The notes under the pieces were generated by a model. It was not told the DNA's origin. It searched no databases and saw nothing but the letters and a program-made list of their open reading frames with translations. 64,000 bases of DNA from PCPOR2b sp965220385 (lineage in GTDB: Bacteria > Poribacteria > WGA-4E > PCPOR2b): positions 3,720,001 through 3,784,000 of the forward strand of contig OZ244825.1 in assembly GCA_965220385.1 (NCBI GenBank), written 5' to 3'. The position numbers and the translations under genes were made by a program. Of this stretch, positions 50,132 to 59,477 are shown piece by piece (positions within the stretch are counted from its first letter, which is position 1; the number at the start of each line of letters is the position of its first letter).

Positions 50132-51715
50132 ATGCCACAACCACGCATCATGTTCTATCACGATGGACGCCATCCGCTCATCTATATGTACGAGCCACCG
50201 ATGCAGAAAGAGGAGTATGAGGCAGCGGTCGACGAGCTGGTAGGTACGCCGGTGGAGGCGCTTATGTTCTGCTTGGGGGACGGGCGCACTGTCCTACACG
50301 ATACAAAGGTTGGCGAACTCTGGGGACATAACGTCGATAAATGGCCCCACATTATTTTTCGACGTGCACATCAGAACGCCAGAGATCTGATCGAATCGGG
50401 TAACGATCCGTTACGGGTCGTCTGTGACCGCGCCCACGCAAAGGGAATGCGGATCTACCCCACCCTTCTGGTGCAGCAGGGACGGGGGCCCCGCGACCAA
50501 GATGTGCGCTGCTCGGACTTCCGTTTCGACAACCCACACCTAGAGATTGGTGCGCGTGGCGATCTGGATGCCGATTTTCCCGGACTCACCTGCCTCGACT
50601 TCAAGCACGAGGAGGTGCGTGATGAACGGTTTGCGCTCATTGAGGAGACCGTGACCAACTATTCAATTGACGGCTTTGAACTGCAACTGAATTACACCCC
50701 GTATTACTTTCATCCGGACGAGGTCGAAGAGGGACGCGAGATCATGACTGCGTGGGTTCGGCGGGTATATGAAGCCCTCAAGCGGAGTGGGGCAGACCGC
50801 GAATTAGCGATCCGCATCCCCGCAAGCCTCGAAGGCTGTCTACAGGTAGGCATGGATGTGCGCGATTGGATGGAGCAGGGTATTGTAGATGTCGTTATTG
50901 GACAGACGTTTTCGGGACCGGAACTGGTGGACTCAACAGTCGATTTTCGTCCGCTGGTAGAAGCTGCCGAAGGGACGAGTTGTCGCGTTCACGCTGCGAT
51001 TCAGAGCCATGTAGATTCTGACCGATTGGGCGAAGCCACCATTGAAATGGTCCGTGCTACCGCCTGTAACTACTGGGCACAGGGAGTTGACGGACTCTAT
51101 CTGGCACACTGGTTCGGTAATTGGCCCTACCAAGCGGACTTCTACGAAAAGCTGCGGGAGTTGCCGTATCCGGAGGTGATGGCACCCAAGGATAAGTACT
51201 ACTATGTTCCGACGGAAACGGGTCGCTATCCGAAGCCGCCCACGGAACCCGGCATCGCCATGTCACTGCCAGCGGGGCTGGCGGTCGATCGTCCCACTGA
51301 GGTGACATTTAAGATTAGCGACGATCTGCCGCGCTGGAATCAGGCTGGACGCATCCATGAGGTCCTCCTCCGCCTACGAATCATGAATACGACAGAACTG
51401 GATAGCCTCCGCTTCCGTCTGAATGGGGCAGATTTGCCGGATGAACTGCTACGCAAACTGAACGAGATGTACCGGATGAGCGCCCCGCGCTACCGCACCG
51501 GATCGGGCTACTGGTTCATTTACCGACTGGACGAAGCACACTGGCCACAACGCGGCGACAACACGCTCGAAGTCACGCTGCTGGAACGTGATCCGGACGT
51601 AATCCCTGAATGCTATATCCGCGATGTGGAGTTAGAGGTCAAGTACTTGATGGGTAAGCATTTTCATCGGGGACAGGATGCGGATTTAGGTCCATACGAA
51701 TACTCTGGAATTTAG
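50132..51715 (+). CDS. TIM-barrel glycosidase-like protein (paralogue 2 of 3)
   Basis: 527 residues. It shares with the 6816 and 54207 proteins the order HAKGMRIYPTLLV, a DGFEL strand end, LAIRIPASLEGCLQVGMDVRDWMEQGIVD and YWAQGVDGLYLAHWFGNW, plus the C-terminal LRIMNTTELDSLRFRLNG sandwich. Where the other two have GLEID or GIELD followed by FAR, it reads GFELQLNY, so the Asp of the acidic pair is missing. It may use a different acid or a different substrate. No signal peptide. Confidence 0.75.
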   Translation: MPQPRIMFYHDGRHPLIYMYEPPMQKEEYEAAVDELVGTPVEALMFCLGDGRTVLHDTKVGELWGHNVDKWPHIIFRRAHQNARDLIESGNDPLRVVCDRAHAKGMRIYPTLLVQQGRGPRDQDVRCSDFRFDNPHLEIGARGDLDADFPGLTCLDFKHEEVRDERFALIEETVTNYSIDGFELQLNYTPYYFHPDEVEEGREIMTAWVRRVYEALKRSGADRELAIRIPASLEGCLQVGMDVRDWMEQGIVDVVIGQTFSGPELVDSTVDFRPLVEAAEGTSCRVHAAIQSHVDSDRLGEATIEMVRATACNYWAQGVDGLYLAHWFGNWPYQADFYEKLRELPYPEVMAPKDKYYYVPTETGRYPKPPTEPGIAMSLPAGLAVDRPTEVTFKISDDLPRWNQAGRIHEVLLRLRIMNTTELDSLRFRLNGADLPDELLRKLNEMYRMSAPRYRTGSGYWFIYRLDEAHWPQRGDNTLEVTLLERDPDVIPECYIRDVELEVKYLMGKHFHRGQDADLGPYEYSGI

Positions 51716-51723
51716 TTCTTATG

Positions 51724-51845
51724 GGACTGACGGACTTGCGGGGCAAGTTCCTTTGAATCCCGACTGTCCCCCTGGTCTCGGAACGGACGATGTGTCGGGG
51801 ATTTATCGGGGATACCCCGCCTACGGGTGGTTTTGCGTTAGTCCT
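51724..51845 (+). repeat. Short inverted-repeat element, GGACT family (left copy)
   Basis: About 122 bp with inverted ends GGACTGACG and CGTTAGTCC. It contains GGGGCAAGTTCCTTTGAATC and a GGGGATACCCCGCCTACGGG segment. A direct copy lies at 52616-52738; together they bracket the toxin-antitoxin pair. Confidence 0.8.
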
Positions 51846-51956
51846 GTCTTAGCCAGGACCGGCGCACTGCAGGTTGTAATGAATGCAGATTGAGAAATCT
51901 GTGCCACGTTATGTCAACTGCACAACTCCTAAAGAAAATCAAAGGAGAGGATTGAA

Positions 51957-52214
51957 ATGAATTTAACCGTTGAATTAACAACTGATCAGGTCGTTGGTTT
52001 TGTTCAACAGATGCCAGCAGAAGAAAGACGAGCATTATTACTCGCCATTGCAGAGCAGGCAGCAGCCAATCGAGAGGCACGTATAGATCGTGCTGAAACA
52101 CAATTTCGGCAGTTATGTGTGGACCGGGGGTTAGATTGGGATACGATGACCGAAGCGGAGCGCGAAAATTTTGTTGATGACCTCATTCACGAGGATCGTG
52201 AATGCAGCCAATAG
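51957..52214 (+). CDS. Antitoxin of a PIN-toxin pair
   Basis: 85 residues, GGAGAGG upstream. Mostly helical and charged (VVGFVQQMPAEERRALLLAIAEQ, then NREARIDRAETQF), ending overlapped 13 bp by the PIN toxin start. The arrangement and size are those of VapB-like antitoxins, although no standard DNA-binding motif is clear. It should neutralise the nuclease and repress the pair. Confidence 0.75.
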   Translation: MNLTVELTTDQVVGFVQQMPAEERRALLLAIAEQAAANREARIDRAETQFRQLCVDRGLDWDTMTEAERENFVDDLIHEDRECSQ

Positions 52215-52609
52215 CCGTTTACGATACAAACATTCTGTTGTCGGGTATCGGTTGGAGGGGCAGTCCTTATCACTGTCTTGAACTCGCACGGCACGGCAGC
52301 ATTGAAGGATTGACCTGTTCTGAAATACTGGACGAATTAGGAGAGAAATTAACGACTAAACTCAACTTTTCACTGTCCGAAACTACCGATATCATTGCGG
52401 ATCTCCTTGGTTTCTTGGCGGTAGTCAAGATCACCAACACGCTTAAAGCCATCCCCGCCGATTCGGAGGACGATAAAGTAATTGAATGTGCCGTTGTAGG
52501 GGAGGCGACCTACATTGTGACCGGCGATCGCCGTCATCTGTTGCCACTTGGCAGCTATCAAGGCATCCTTATTGTCACAGCAGCAGACTTTCTTACACAA
52601 TTTGGATAA
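52202..52609 (+). CDS. PIN-domain toxin (VapC-like ribonuclease)
   Basis: 135 residues. The PIN acidic residues are visible: VYDTNILLSG (Asp8), CSEILDELGEKL (Glu41/45), ADSEDDKVIECA (Asp90/91) and YIVTGDRRHLL (Asp109), as in the subfamily annotated putative toxin-antitoxin toxin, PIN family. It cleaves RNA when the antitoxin is lost. The start overlaps the antitoxin gene, and direct repeats flank the pair. Confidence 0.9.
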   Translation: MQPIAVYDTNILLSGIGWRGSPYHCLELARHGSIEGLTCSEILDELGEKLTTKLNFSLSETTDIIADLLGFLAVVKITNTLKAIPADSEDDKVIECAVVGEATYIVTGDRRHLLPLGSYQGILIVTAADFLTQFG

Positions 52610-52615
52610 AAAGTA

Positions 52616-52738
52616 GGACTTACGCAGCTGCGGGGCAAGTTCCTTTGAATCCCGACTGTCCCCCTAGTCTCGGAACGGACGATGTGTCGGGGATTCATTG
52701 GGGATACCCCGCCTACGGGGGGGTTTGCATCAGTCCCG
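52616..52738 (+). repeat. Short inverted-repeat element, GGACT family (right copy)
   Basis: About 123 bp, nearly identical to 51724-51845 and in the same orientation, with ends AGGACTTACGCA and the complement of GGGACTGATGCA. It starts directly after the toxin stop and ends 25 bp before the next gene. Confidence 0.8.
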
Positions 52739-52763
52739 TTAGTTTGCAATAGGGAGAAATCAC

Positions 52764-54191
52764 ATGTCTCAAGCCAATCCACTAGCCTTTGGAACAACCA
52801 AACAACTCCTCTTCGATGACGCTCTTGTTGAAGCTAAGGAGGGATTTGCCACCACCATGAACCCCGCCGTGCGCTCCAATACGCCGGTGCTGACAGCGGA
52901 AAAGCCGTGGGAACGACACGGATGCAGTTGTCCCACGGTGATGCTCGACGAAGGTGTCTACAAGATGTGGTACACCGCCAACGGTGAGGATGGCGCCATG
53001 CGGGAGTGCTACGCCACATCTACGGACGGGATCCACTGGGAGCGACCTAACCTAGGGCTTATTGACTACCAAGGCTCCCGTAACAACAACATTATCCCGC
53101 TCAGGCACGAAACCATCTTCAAAGATCCATCCGCCGAACCCGAACGGCGCTTCAAATCCATTTCTGGCGGCGGGAAGTACGATTATGTATCGGTATATGG
53201 GGGCGGCGCCCGGTTCCGGTACGACGAAAATCCGCCAGAGACATGGCATTACGGCAGTGTCGCAGGCGCATATTCGCCTGACGGAGTCCATTGGACGGCT
53301 TGCGACAAACTGATTATGCCGTGGTATACGGATACCAGAAATGTGGCTTTCTGGGATGATCGCATTCAGAAATATGTGGCGTATGTCCGCTGGAACGAAT
53401 ACCTGCGGGTAGAGGATGGGGCACAGCGAGGGTCTTTTGATTACCGCGCTATCGCCCGTGCAGAAAGCGCAGACTACGAGAACTTTCCCGTGCCAGAAAA
53501 GATCTTAGAACCTGATTTCGATGACCCCGAAGATGCGGATATGTGGGGCGGCGGCTTATACGACACGGCAGCGGTAAAGTATCCCTTTGCGGACGACGCG
53601 TACTTCATCTTCACCGCTGCTTACTACCATACCACCGACGCGTTAGACATACAGCTTGCGGTCAGCCGTGACGGAATCAATTTCACACGATGGCGCGAAC
53701 CGTTTGTGAGGCTCGGTCCTACCGGTGCTTTTGACTCGATGATGATTTATATGGGGGTCGGTATGTTGCCTATCAATGACGAACTCTGGATGTATTACGG
53801 CGGTTTTGACCAACCCCACGACAAGGTCACCGGCGAAGACTACCGCCCAGCTATCGGCTGTGCCCGTCTGAGGCTCGATGGTTTTGTCTCTCAAGATGCG
53901 GGTGGACAGGGCGGTTCGCTCACAACGCTGCCCTTTGCCGTTGAAGGGAATCATTTGGAAGTGAACATGGACGGCAGCGCCAGAGGATGGATCAAGGTCG
54001 AAATCTTGGACGAGGGGATGCAGCCGTTGACAGGTTTTACAGAAGCGGAAGCAGATCGGCTTGGCGGAAACAGCACAGCACAGACCGTAACTTGGGAGGG
54101 CAAGCAAGATCTCTCAGCACTCCAAGGAAAAACGGTGCGCTTGCGATTCGTAGGGCAGTCGGTGAAATTGTATGCGTTCCAGCTTCAATAA
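52764..54191 (+). CDS. Five-bladed beta-propeller glycosidase-like protein
   Basis: 475 residues. Repeated propeller signatures such as VYKMWYTANGEDGAMRECYATSTDGIHWERP, GAYSPDGVHWTACD, FWDDRIQKYVAYVRW and LAVSRDGINFTRW are those of GH43/GH32/GH130-like folds. A beta-sandwich ends the protein (LPFAVEGNHLEVNMDGSARGWIKVEI). No signal peptide. It precedes another glycosidase-like gene by 15 bp, suggesting joint action on oligosaccharides. Confidence 0.8.
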   Translation: MSQANPLAFGTTKQLLFDDALVEAKEGFATTMNPAVRSNTPVLTAEKPWERHGCSCPTVMLDEGVYKMWYTANGEDGAMRECYATSTDGIHWERPNLGLIDYQGSRNNNIIPLRHETIFKDPSAEPERRFKSISGGGKYDYVSVYGGGARFRYDENPPETWHYGSVAGAYSPDGVHWTACDKLIMPWYTDTRNVAFWDDRIQKYVAYVRWNEYLRVEDGAQRGSFDYRAIARAESADYENFPVPEKILEPDFDDPEDADMWGGGLYDTAAVKYPFADDAYFIFTAAYYHTTDALDIQLAVSRDGINFTRWREPFVRLGPTGAFDSMMIYMGVGMLPINDELWMYYGGFDQPHDKVTGEDYRPAIGCARLRLDGFVSQDAGGQGGSLTTLPFAVEGNHLEVNMDGSARGWIKVEILDEGMQPLTGFTEAEADRLGGNSTAQTVTWEGKQDLSALQGKTVRLRFVGQSVKLYAFQLQ

Positions 54192-54206
54192 CCGAAGGAG
54201 CTCCTT

Positions 54207-55826
54207 ATGAAGGGACAGCTTTCCTCAGAACACATCAACGCGTTGAATCGACCTCGGCGGGTGATTGTCAACTTTGACGTTATTTCAGCAGACGGTGCGA
54301 GGTTCGCCACAAAAGAGCTCCAACGGTTGGTCGAGTGGAAGTTTATGTTTGCCGACGAACCGGGAACGCATATCGACACTATCTGCTGGAGCTGGGGCGA
54401 GGGGCATCAGGCACCCTATCCGAGCGAAGTTCTACCGCTCTACGATTCACCCGGATTCAAAGAGTGGGCGGACAACGGTGTTAATATCGTCCAAGTGTTC
54501 CAAGAAGCGTCGAAGCAGCGCGGGATCGAGGCGTTCTTTTCCTACCGGATCAACGGCTCGGACAACGATTTGGGTCCCGTCGCAAAGATTCCGATGAAGG
54601 AGGCACACCCCGACTGGCTTATCCACCTATGGAACGCCAACGGCTACTGGAACTTCGCCATCGACGATGTCCATGAGTACAAGTTGAGTATCCTCCGCGA
54701 GGCGGCGGAGGATTACGACTTCGACGGCATCGAACTGGACTTTGCGAGGGTCTGTCCCGTCCTGCCGCCGGGGCATCAGTGGGAATACCGCGATAGGCTC
54801 ACCGATTTCATACGTGCGACACGAGCGATGTTGCAGGAGGTGGCGCACAAACGCGGACGTCCGCTTCTGCTTGCGGCTCGCATACCCGAAAACCTGGAAG
54901 GGTGCCATTTCGATGGTATCGACGCCGAAACGTGGGCACAGGAGGAGCTGCTGGATATCTTCGTCATGGGGTGTCGCTCGTTCGATGTGGACATCCCGGC
55001 GTTCCGCAGAATCACAGAGGGGACGAACATCAAACTCTATCCGTGCATCGACGACCATCACGCCTCAGACGGCTATCAGTGGCCCCCGATTGAAGTTATG
55101 CGAGGTGTGGCGGCGAATTGGTATCAGCAGGGTGCAGACGGGGTCCAGACCTTTAATTTCGCCCACGCAACCCCGGAGGGAACGGATCGGGTTGTGGGTC
55201 AGATGTATTTGGAAAAAGGTTGGGAAACACATCATCAGGCGTACCACGAAATCGGCGATGCGGACGCGCTCAAACATAAGAGCAAAACCTTCGTTGTGCA
55301 GCGTCGCGGCGGCGGGCACGGCACAACCGTCATACCCAACCCGGAGGATTGGAGTACACCGCGCTTTATGTACTTCAACACGAATATGTTTGGGCAGCTG
55401 CCTGCAGCTATAGATAACAATGGGGTAGTAGATACGCTCTTAACAATCGCTGTCGCGGATGATGTGGCTGCGGAGGCAGATCGCGTCGATCAAATCACAC
55501 TCCGGCTGCTGCTGTCCGATCCGGAGGCGGAAAACCTACCGGAAGAGCAGCGACTTCAGCCCGTCACTGTGGCGACCATCGGTCATCCCGACACCCTTCA
55601 GAACATCCCAGCAGCCGCGGGGATTGAAGATCAGATCGAGGTACGAGTCAACAATATCCTCTTAGAGACACCAACGGTCGAGGAAGGCTGGCTGGTGTTT
55701 GCGGTACAGCCCAAGGTTTTAGCGGTCGGTGATAATCTTGTGGGTGTCCAAGTGACCGAACGCCCCACGGATGCTCAGCATCAAATTCTAATTGAGAAGC
55801 TTGAGGTACACATCGAATATCACTAA
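54207..55826 (+). CDS. TIM-barrel glycosidase-like protein (paralogue 3 of 3)
   Basis: 539 residues, closely matching the 6816 product along its whole length: FADEPGTHIDTICWSWG, EAHPDWLIH, YDFDGIELDFARVCPVLPPGHQW, RPLLLAARIPENLEGCHFDGID, DDHHASDGYQWPPIEVMRGV and VVQRRGGGHG, with the same C-terminal sandwich. The acidic pair Glu-x-Asp is kept. Probably a cytoplasmic glycoside hydrolase. Its position after the propeller protein suggests one operon. Confidence 0.78.
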   Translation: MKGQLSSEHINALNRPRRVIVNFDVISADGARFATKELQRLVEWKFMFADEPGTHIDTICWSWGEGHQAPYPSEVLPLYDSPGFKEWADNGVNIVQVFQEASKQRGIEAFFSYRINGSDNDLGPVAKIPMKEAHPDWLIHLWNANGYWNFAIDDVHEYKLSILREAAEDYDFDGIELDFARVCPVLPPGHQWEYRDRLTDFIRATRAMLQEVAHKRGRPLLLAARIPENLEGCHFDGIDAETWAQEELLDIFVMGCRSFDVDIPAFRRITEGTNIKLYPCIDDHHASDGYQWPPIEVMRGVAANWYQQGADGVQTFNFAHATPEGTDRVVGQMYLEKGWETHHQAYHEIGDADALKHKSKTFVVQRRGGGHGTTVIPNPEDWSTPRFMYFNTNMFGQLPAAIDNNGVVDTLLTIAVADDVAAEADRVDQITLRLLLSDPEAENLPEEQRLQPVTVATIGHPDTLQNIPAAAGIEDQIEVRVNNILLETPTVEEGWLVFAVQPKVLAVGDNLVGVQVTERPTDAQHQILIEKLEVHIEYH

Positions 55827-55990
55827 CATGTACCGATTAACTTGAACAAAATTAGCAGGCGTGAAAACGAGACAATTCACTTCCCCGTTTTCTTTTTACT
55901 CTTTGTACCATCCATGATTGGAGACGGGATATAGTTACATCTCTACGGCAATGAACCAATGAACCTTTGAACTAATGGACTAACGAACAA

Positions 55991-56659
55991 ATGATAATCG
56001 AAAACCAACACTACGTGATCCGCTCGGGCAACTCGAACAATATCTATTGGGAACAGGGCATCTATCCGGACTGGACAGCCGTCAGTGCATTCCGCCATTT
56101 TCCTGATCAGCAGATAGGCACAGGCGTTGAACCGCACTATCACGACAACGATGAAATGTGGTTGTTCACCGCTGGGCGCGGCGAGGTGTGGTTAGATGAC
56201 CGGCGCTTCGAGATTACTCCTAATACGTTAGTCTACACACCCATGGGCGTCGTGCATCGGTTTCAAATGTTTACTGACTACGAGAACAACGCCATCGTGA
56301 CGCGCCTTGAACGACAGAAGCGCCCCACACATATCTTGGTTGAGGAATCAGGACCACCTATCCCGACCGTTCCGGGGTTTATCGTTCCCGGCGAACGCAA
56401 CACCGGTCCCATTCAGAACCGTGGCTCGCGTTGTCCGCTAAGTGAATGGCGAGCAGTTACATTCCAGCCGGGTGAGAGTATTGACGAAGTGCCTTTGACC
56501 TGCAATGAGCATTGGCTAGTTGTCGGCGGGACGGTCAATCTGACCGTTGATGGGCTGGAGTTTGAGTTGTCAAGCGAAGATTTGGCGATGCTCAAAGCAG
56601 GAGCTGTGAGGCAAATCTATTCGACTGAAGGTGCCCGCGTCATTCTGGCGCGTGAGTAG
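55991..56659 (+). CDS. Bicupin protein
   Basis: 222 residues. The first cupin has EPHYHDNDEMWLFTAGRGEVWLDD (His49, His51, Glu55) and TPMGVVHRFQ (His89), a full metal site. The second (FQPGESIDEVPLTCNEHWLVVGGTVNLTVDG) lacks the His pair and is probably structural. Cupins of this type are sugar-binding epimerases, isomerases or dioxygenases. It follows the glycosidase-like gene and is convergent with the lyase-like gene. Confidence 0.82.
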   Translation: MIIENQHYVIRSGNSNNIYWEQGIYPDWTAVSAFRHFPDQQIGTGVEPHYHDNDEMWLFTAGRGEVWLDDRRFEITPNTLVYTPMGVVHRFQMFTDYENNAIVTRLERQKRPTHILVEESGPPIPTVPGFIVPGERNTGPIQNRGSRCPLSEWRAVTFQPGESIDEVPLTCNEHWLVVGGTVNLTVDGLEFELSSEDLAMLKAGAVRQIYSTEGARVILARE

Positions 56660-56722
56660 AATAATCTAAGTTGTTATCCGTCGAAAATCCAGCGGAAAAG
56701 AAATCAACGCCTTCGTCTCGGC

Positions 56723-59326
56723 TCACTCTTCCACCTGCACACTTTCATTTGACTCACCCATCCCCACTTCACTGAGCACCCCAAGGAAATACGGAACACC
56801 GAAAAAGAGCAGGCTTATTGTCATCGGGGTCAGTTCCACCGCGCCCTGCCTTTTCGGATCATCGCTCCAGTCCTGACCTTCGATAAGGTCTCGAAGCACC
56901 CTCCGCCCAATCTCCAGATATTTTCGATCTCCTGTCAGTTGGTAGGCATAGGCAAGGTGTCGGCAGATGATGCCGCCGTAACGCTGTTGCAGCGCAAATT
57001 CGGCGTTGAGGGGATCCGGATAGCCGCAAAACCAGTCCACGGCACGACGGTAAACTTCTGCCACATCCTCCCGTCCAGTCATGCGGTGCAGCAGCTCCAA
57101 CCCAACCATCAGGTAGTGGGTCTGATACCCCTTCTGTTCTACCATCGGTAACACGCGGATGGCGGGTTCCGCATCTGGAGAGGCAGATTCGTCGGCACTG
57201 ATCCCCTTCCATTTCCAATACTCCTCACTGGTGAAAGGCGGGGCAGTTCCCATCTCCACCGCTAACGTGGTGCCTTCCGTCGCCATGCCGTAGGGTCCCT
57301 GGTTCGGCAACTTATCCGGCGTCGAAGTTTGAAACCGTTTGTGCCAGCTGCCGTCCTCGTTCTGTCCCCGTGCGATTACGGAGTAAAGCTCTTCGGCTCG
57401 TTCCATGAATCGTGATTCGCCGGTAATTTCGTAGAGGTAGAGTAACCCACGCAGGACATTGGCGACACTTCGCAGACTGAAGCTATAGCTCGGATCCTCG
57501 GTCCATCGGTAGCGTAACAAGAATTCCCCCGCCTCCTGAAGCACTTCATACGTCCGCAGATCGCCCGTCAGGTAGTAATAATCCAACCAGTTGTCTATAA
57601 AGGTGTGCGACGCACACGGCTCATCGCCGAAATGATCCGTGCTATGCCGGAAACAACCGCCGACCATATAAGGACGGAACGGATGGAAGTGGCAGGTATC
57701 CACATCCGCTGAATGTCGGGTCATGGCCTCGCCCAGTTGGAAATAATCCGCTCTGCCTGTGCGGAGATACTGAATCCAGACACCGTGCCGCGGGTCCCAT
57801 TCGCTGTTACACCAACCCCACCGTCCGTAGAAACGCCAATCGTTGACCTCTTCCTCCCACGTAACAAGCGCATCACCCCAATCAAAAAATCCGTACCAGC
57901 GACCGAGCTGAATGTTCCGGGTTAGCCAATCCAGAAAGCCGGTCATCATCCGCTCAGATTCAGGGAATTGGTTGACATCGGCTGGAGCAAATCCACCGGT
58001 TACTTCGCATTGTGCCATCCATTCCGGCTCGATGGTAACCTGTGGTGGTGTTAGCAACCCTCGCAGCCTGTCGGGAACACCTTCCCGCTCTGAGGCTTTG
58101 TAGAAACAGACGAAGAATTCGCTCGTTTTCGATGTGCCGGTGCCATCGGCGTAGACCCCCTCACCTTCTCCCCACGACATCTCTTCCGCATACCGTTTGA
58201 GGCTGAGCCGCTTGCCGTCCACACCTTTCCAGAGAAAGACATCAATACCGTCTCCGGTTCCTGTTGCCCGCAACGCTTTGGGATACTCTTCGGGCATGTA
58301 TCGGAGACCGACCCCCACTCCCACTTGGTCATCCTCGATTGTCATCCACCCTTCTGTCTGTTCACCCTCTGCGATGATCCGCTGCTCACCCGCACGTTGC
58401 CCCTCAAGGGTGAACTGATTGTCCGACCGTTGGTGCAACAAAACCGCCTCATCGGGATTAAGGTTTTCCTCGGTCGGTCGTAACGACGCCGCCCGATAAC
58501 GGACCGGGTTTTTCAGAGAAACCGGCACCCGTAGGGCAATCTCCTCCACCTCGGTTTCTCTTGGGTTGCATGCCATCACCACCGTATGAAGTATACGGAG
58601 GTGGGTCTGTCCGGCATAGGCGTAAATGCGTGTCACCAACTGAAAAGGTCGGTATCCCACATAGTGATGGAAAGGGATATCCGCCTCAAATGCGCCATTG
58701 CACTTGATGACCGTCCGCAGTGGACCTACTTCTTCTAACTCTACGGTGTAATCATCCCTTGCCAAGGACGCCAGACAGTTCCCGCCCATCCCGTAGAGGT
58801 AACGCTTCCCTTCTGTGCTGTCAAATGACTCACAGATGCGTACCCACGCTTCACCTCCAGAATCAATATTTTGCGTGTGGACTTTATGTTCTGGGATAAA
58901 TGCTCCCTCTGCATCCAGACGCCCCAATTCTGCGGATTCAATCAACGAGAACTGTTGGCAATTGACAACAAATCGCAGCGGTCCCGTACAAACGGTGATT
59001 CGATCTTCGCTCTCTTCGATCTGGATGGTCTCATCCGACGAAATCTGTGGAGAGTCTTGACCGTAGCAGAAGAAATAGCTGACATCCCCTTCGTCCCGAT
59101 CTGATCGGGATGAGAAATCGGTTAGCACCCACTTCAGACTCCCATCAGCCCATCGTCCCAGCGACCGAAACTGCGCCGATACCGGTTGTCCATCACCATC
59201 TTCAACCCAGACCGAATCCAGATCGTGCAACGCGCCTTTTGGCAACGGGACGCCTTGCGTGACCGGCACGCTTTGATGAGAAATCCCTTTTGTCCCTGAA
59301 ACGCTGAGACGGACTTTATCTGTCAT
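56723..59326 (-). CDS. Exo-rhamnogalacturonan lyase-like (PcRGLX/YetA) protein
   Basis: 867 residues from the ATG at 59326 (GAGG upstream). The N-terminal beta domain has QGVPLPKGALHDLDSVWVEDGDGQPV and SLGRWADGSLKWVLTDF, typical of PcRGLX/YetA-like proteins. The middle and C-terminal parts read as an (alpha/alpha) barrel: WRFYGRWGWCNSEWDPRHG, LNYYLTGD-like WLDYYYLTGDLRTYEVL, TGRSRF-like ITGESRFMERAEELY. No signal peptide. It would cleave or bind acidic polysaccharide ends. Confidence 0.78.
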   Translation of the reverse strand: MTDKVRLSVSGTKGISHQSVPVTQGVPLPKGALHDLDSVWVEDGDGQPVSAQFRSLGRWADGSLKWVLTDFSSRSDRDEGDVSYFFCYGQDSPQISSDETIQIEESEDRITVCTGPLRFVVNCQQFSLIESAELGRLDAEGAFIPEHKVHTQNIDSGGEAWVRICESFDSTEGKRYLYGMGGNCLASLARDDYTVELEEVGPLRTVIKCNGAFEADIPFHHYVGYRPFQLVTRIYAYAGQTHLRILHTVVMACNPRETEVEEIALRVPVSLKNPVRYRAASLRPTEENLNPDEAVLLHQRSDNQFTLEGQRAGEQRIIAEGEQTEGWMTIEDDQVGVGVGLRYMPEEYPKALRATGTGDGIDVFLWKGVDGKRLSLKRYAEEMSWGEGEGVYADGTGTSKTSEFFVCFYKASEREGVPDRLRGLLTPPQVTIEPEWMAQCEVTGGFAPADVNQFPESERMMTGFLDWLTRNIQLGRWYGFFDWGDALVTWEEEVNDWRFYGRWGWCNSEWDPRHGVWIQYLRTGRADYFQLGEAMTRHSADVDTCHFHPFRPYMVGGCFRHSTDHFGDEPCASHTFIDNWLDYYYLTGDLRTYEVLQEAGEFLLRYRWTEDPSYSFSLRSVANVLRGLLYLYEITGESRFMERAEELYSVIARGQNEDGSWHKRFQTSTPDKLPNQGPYGMATEGTTLAVEMGTAPPFTSEEYWKWKGISADESASPDAEPAIRVLPMVEQKGYQTHYLMVGLELLHRMTGREDVAEVYRRAVDWFCGYPDPLNAEFALQQRYGGIICRHLAYAYQLTGDRKYLEIGRRVLRDLIEGQDWSDDPKRQGAVELTPMTISLLFFGVPYFLGVLSEVGMGESNESVQVEE

Positions 59327-59477
59327 AGCTTGACCTCTAATACAAAACAGACGAGAAAACAAATGGATTAGAAAATATTATCCACGAATCTCCACAAATC
59401 CCCGCTAATCCTTTCTTTTTTGATTCGTGAAGATTGGCGTGATTCGCGGAGGGGTTTCCCATCTTCTGGTTTTCCTG

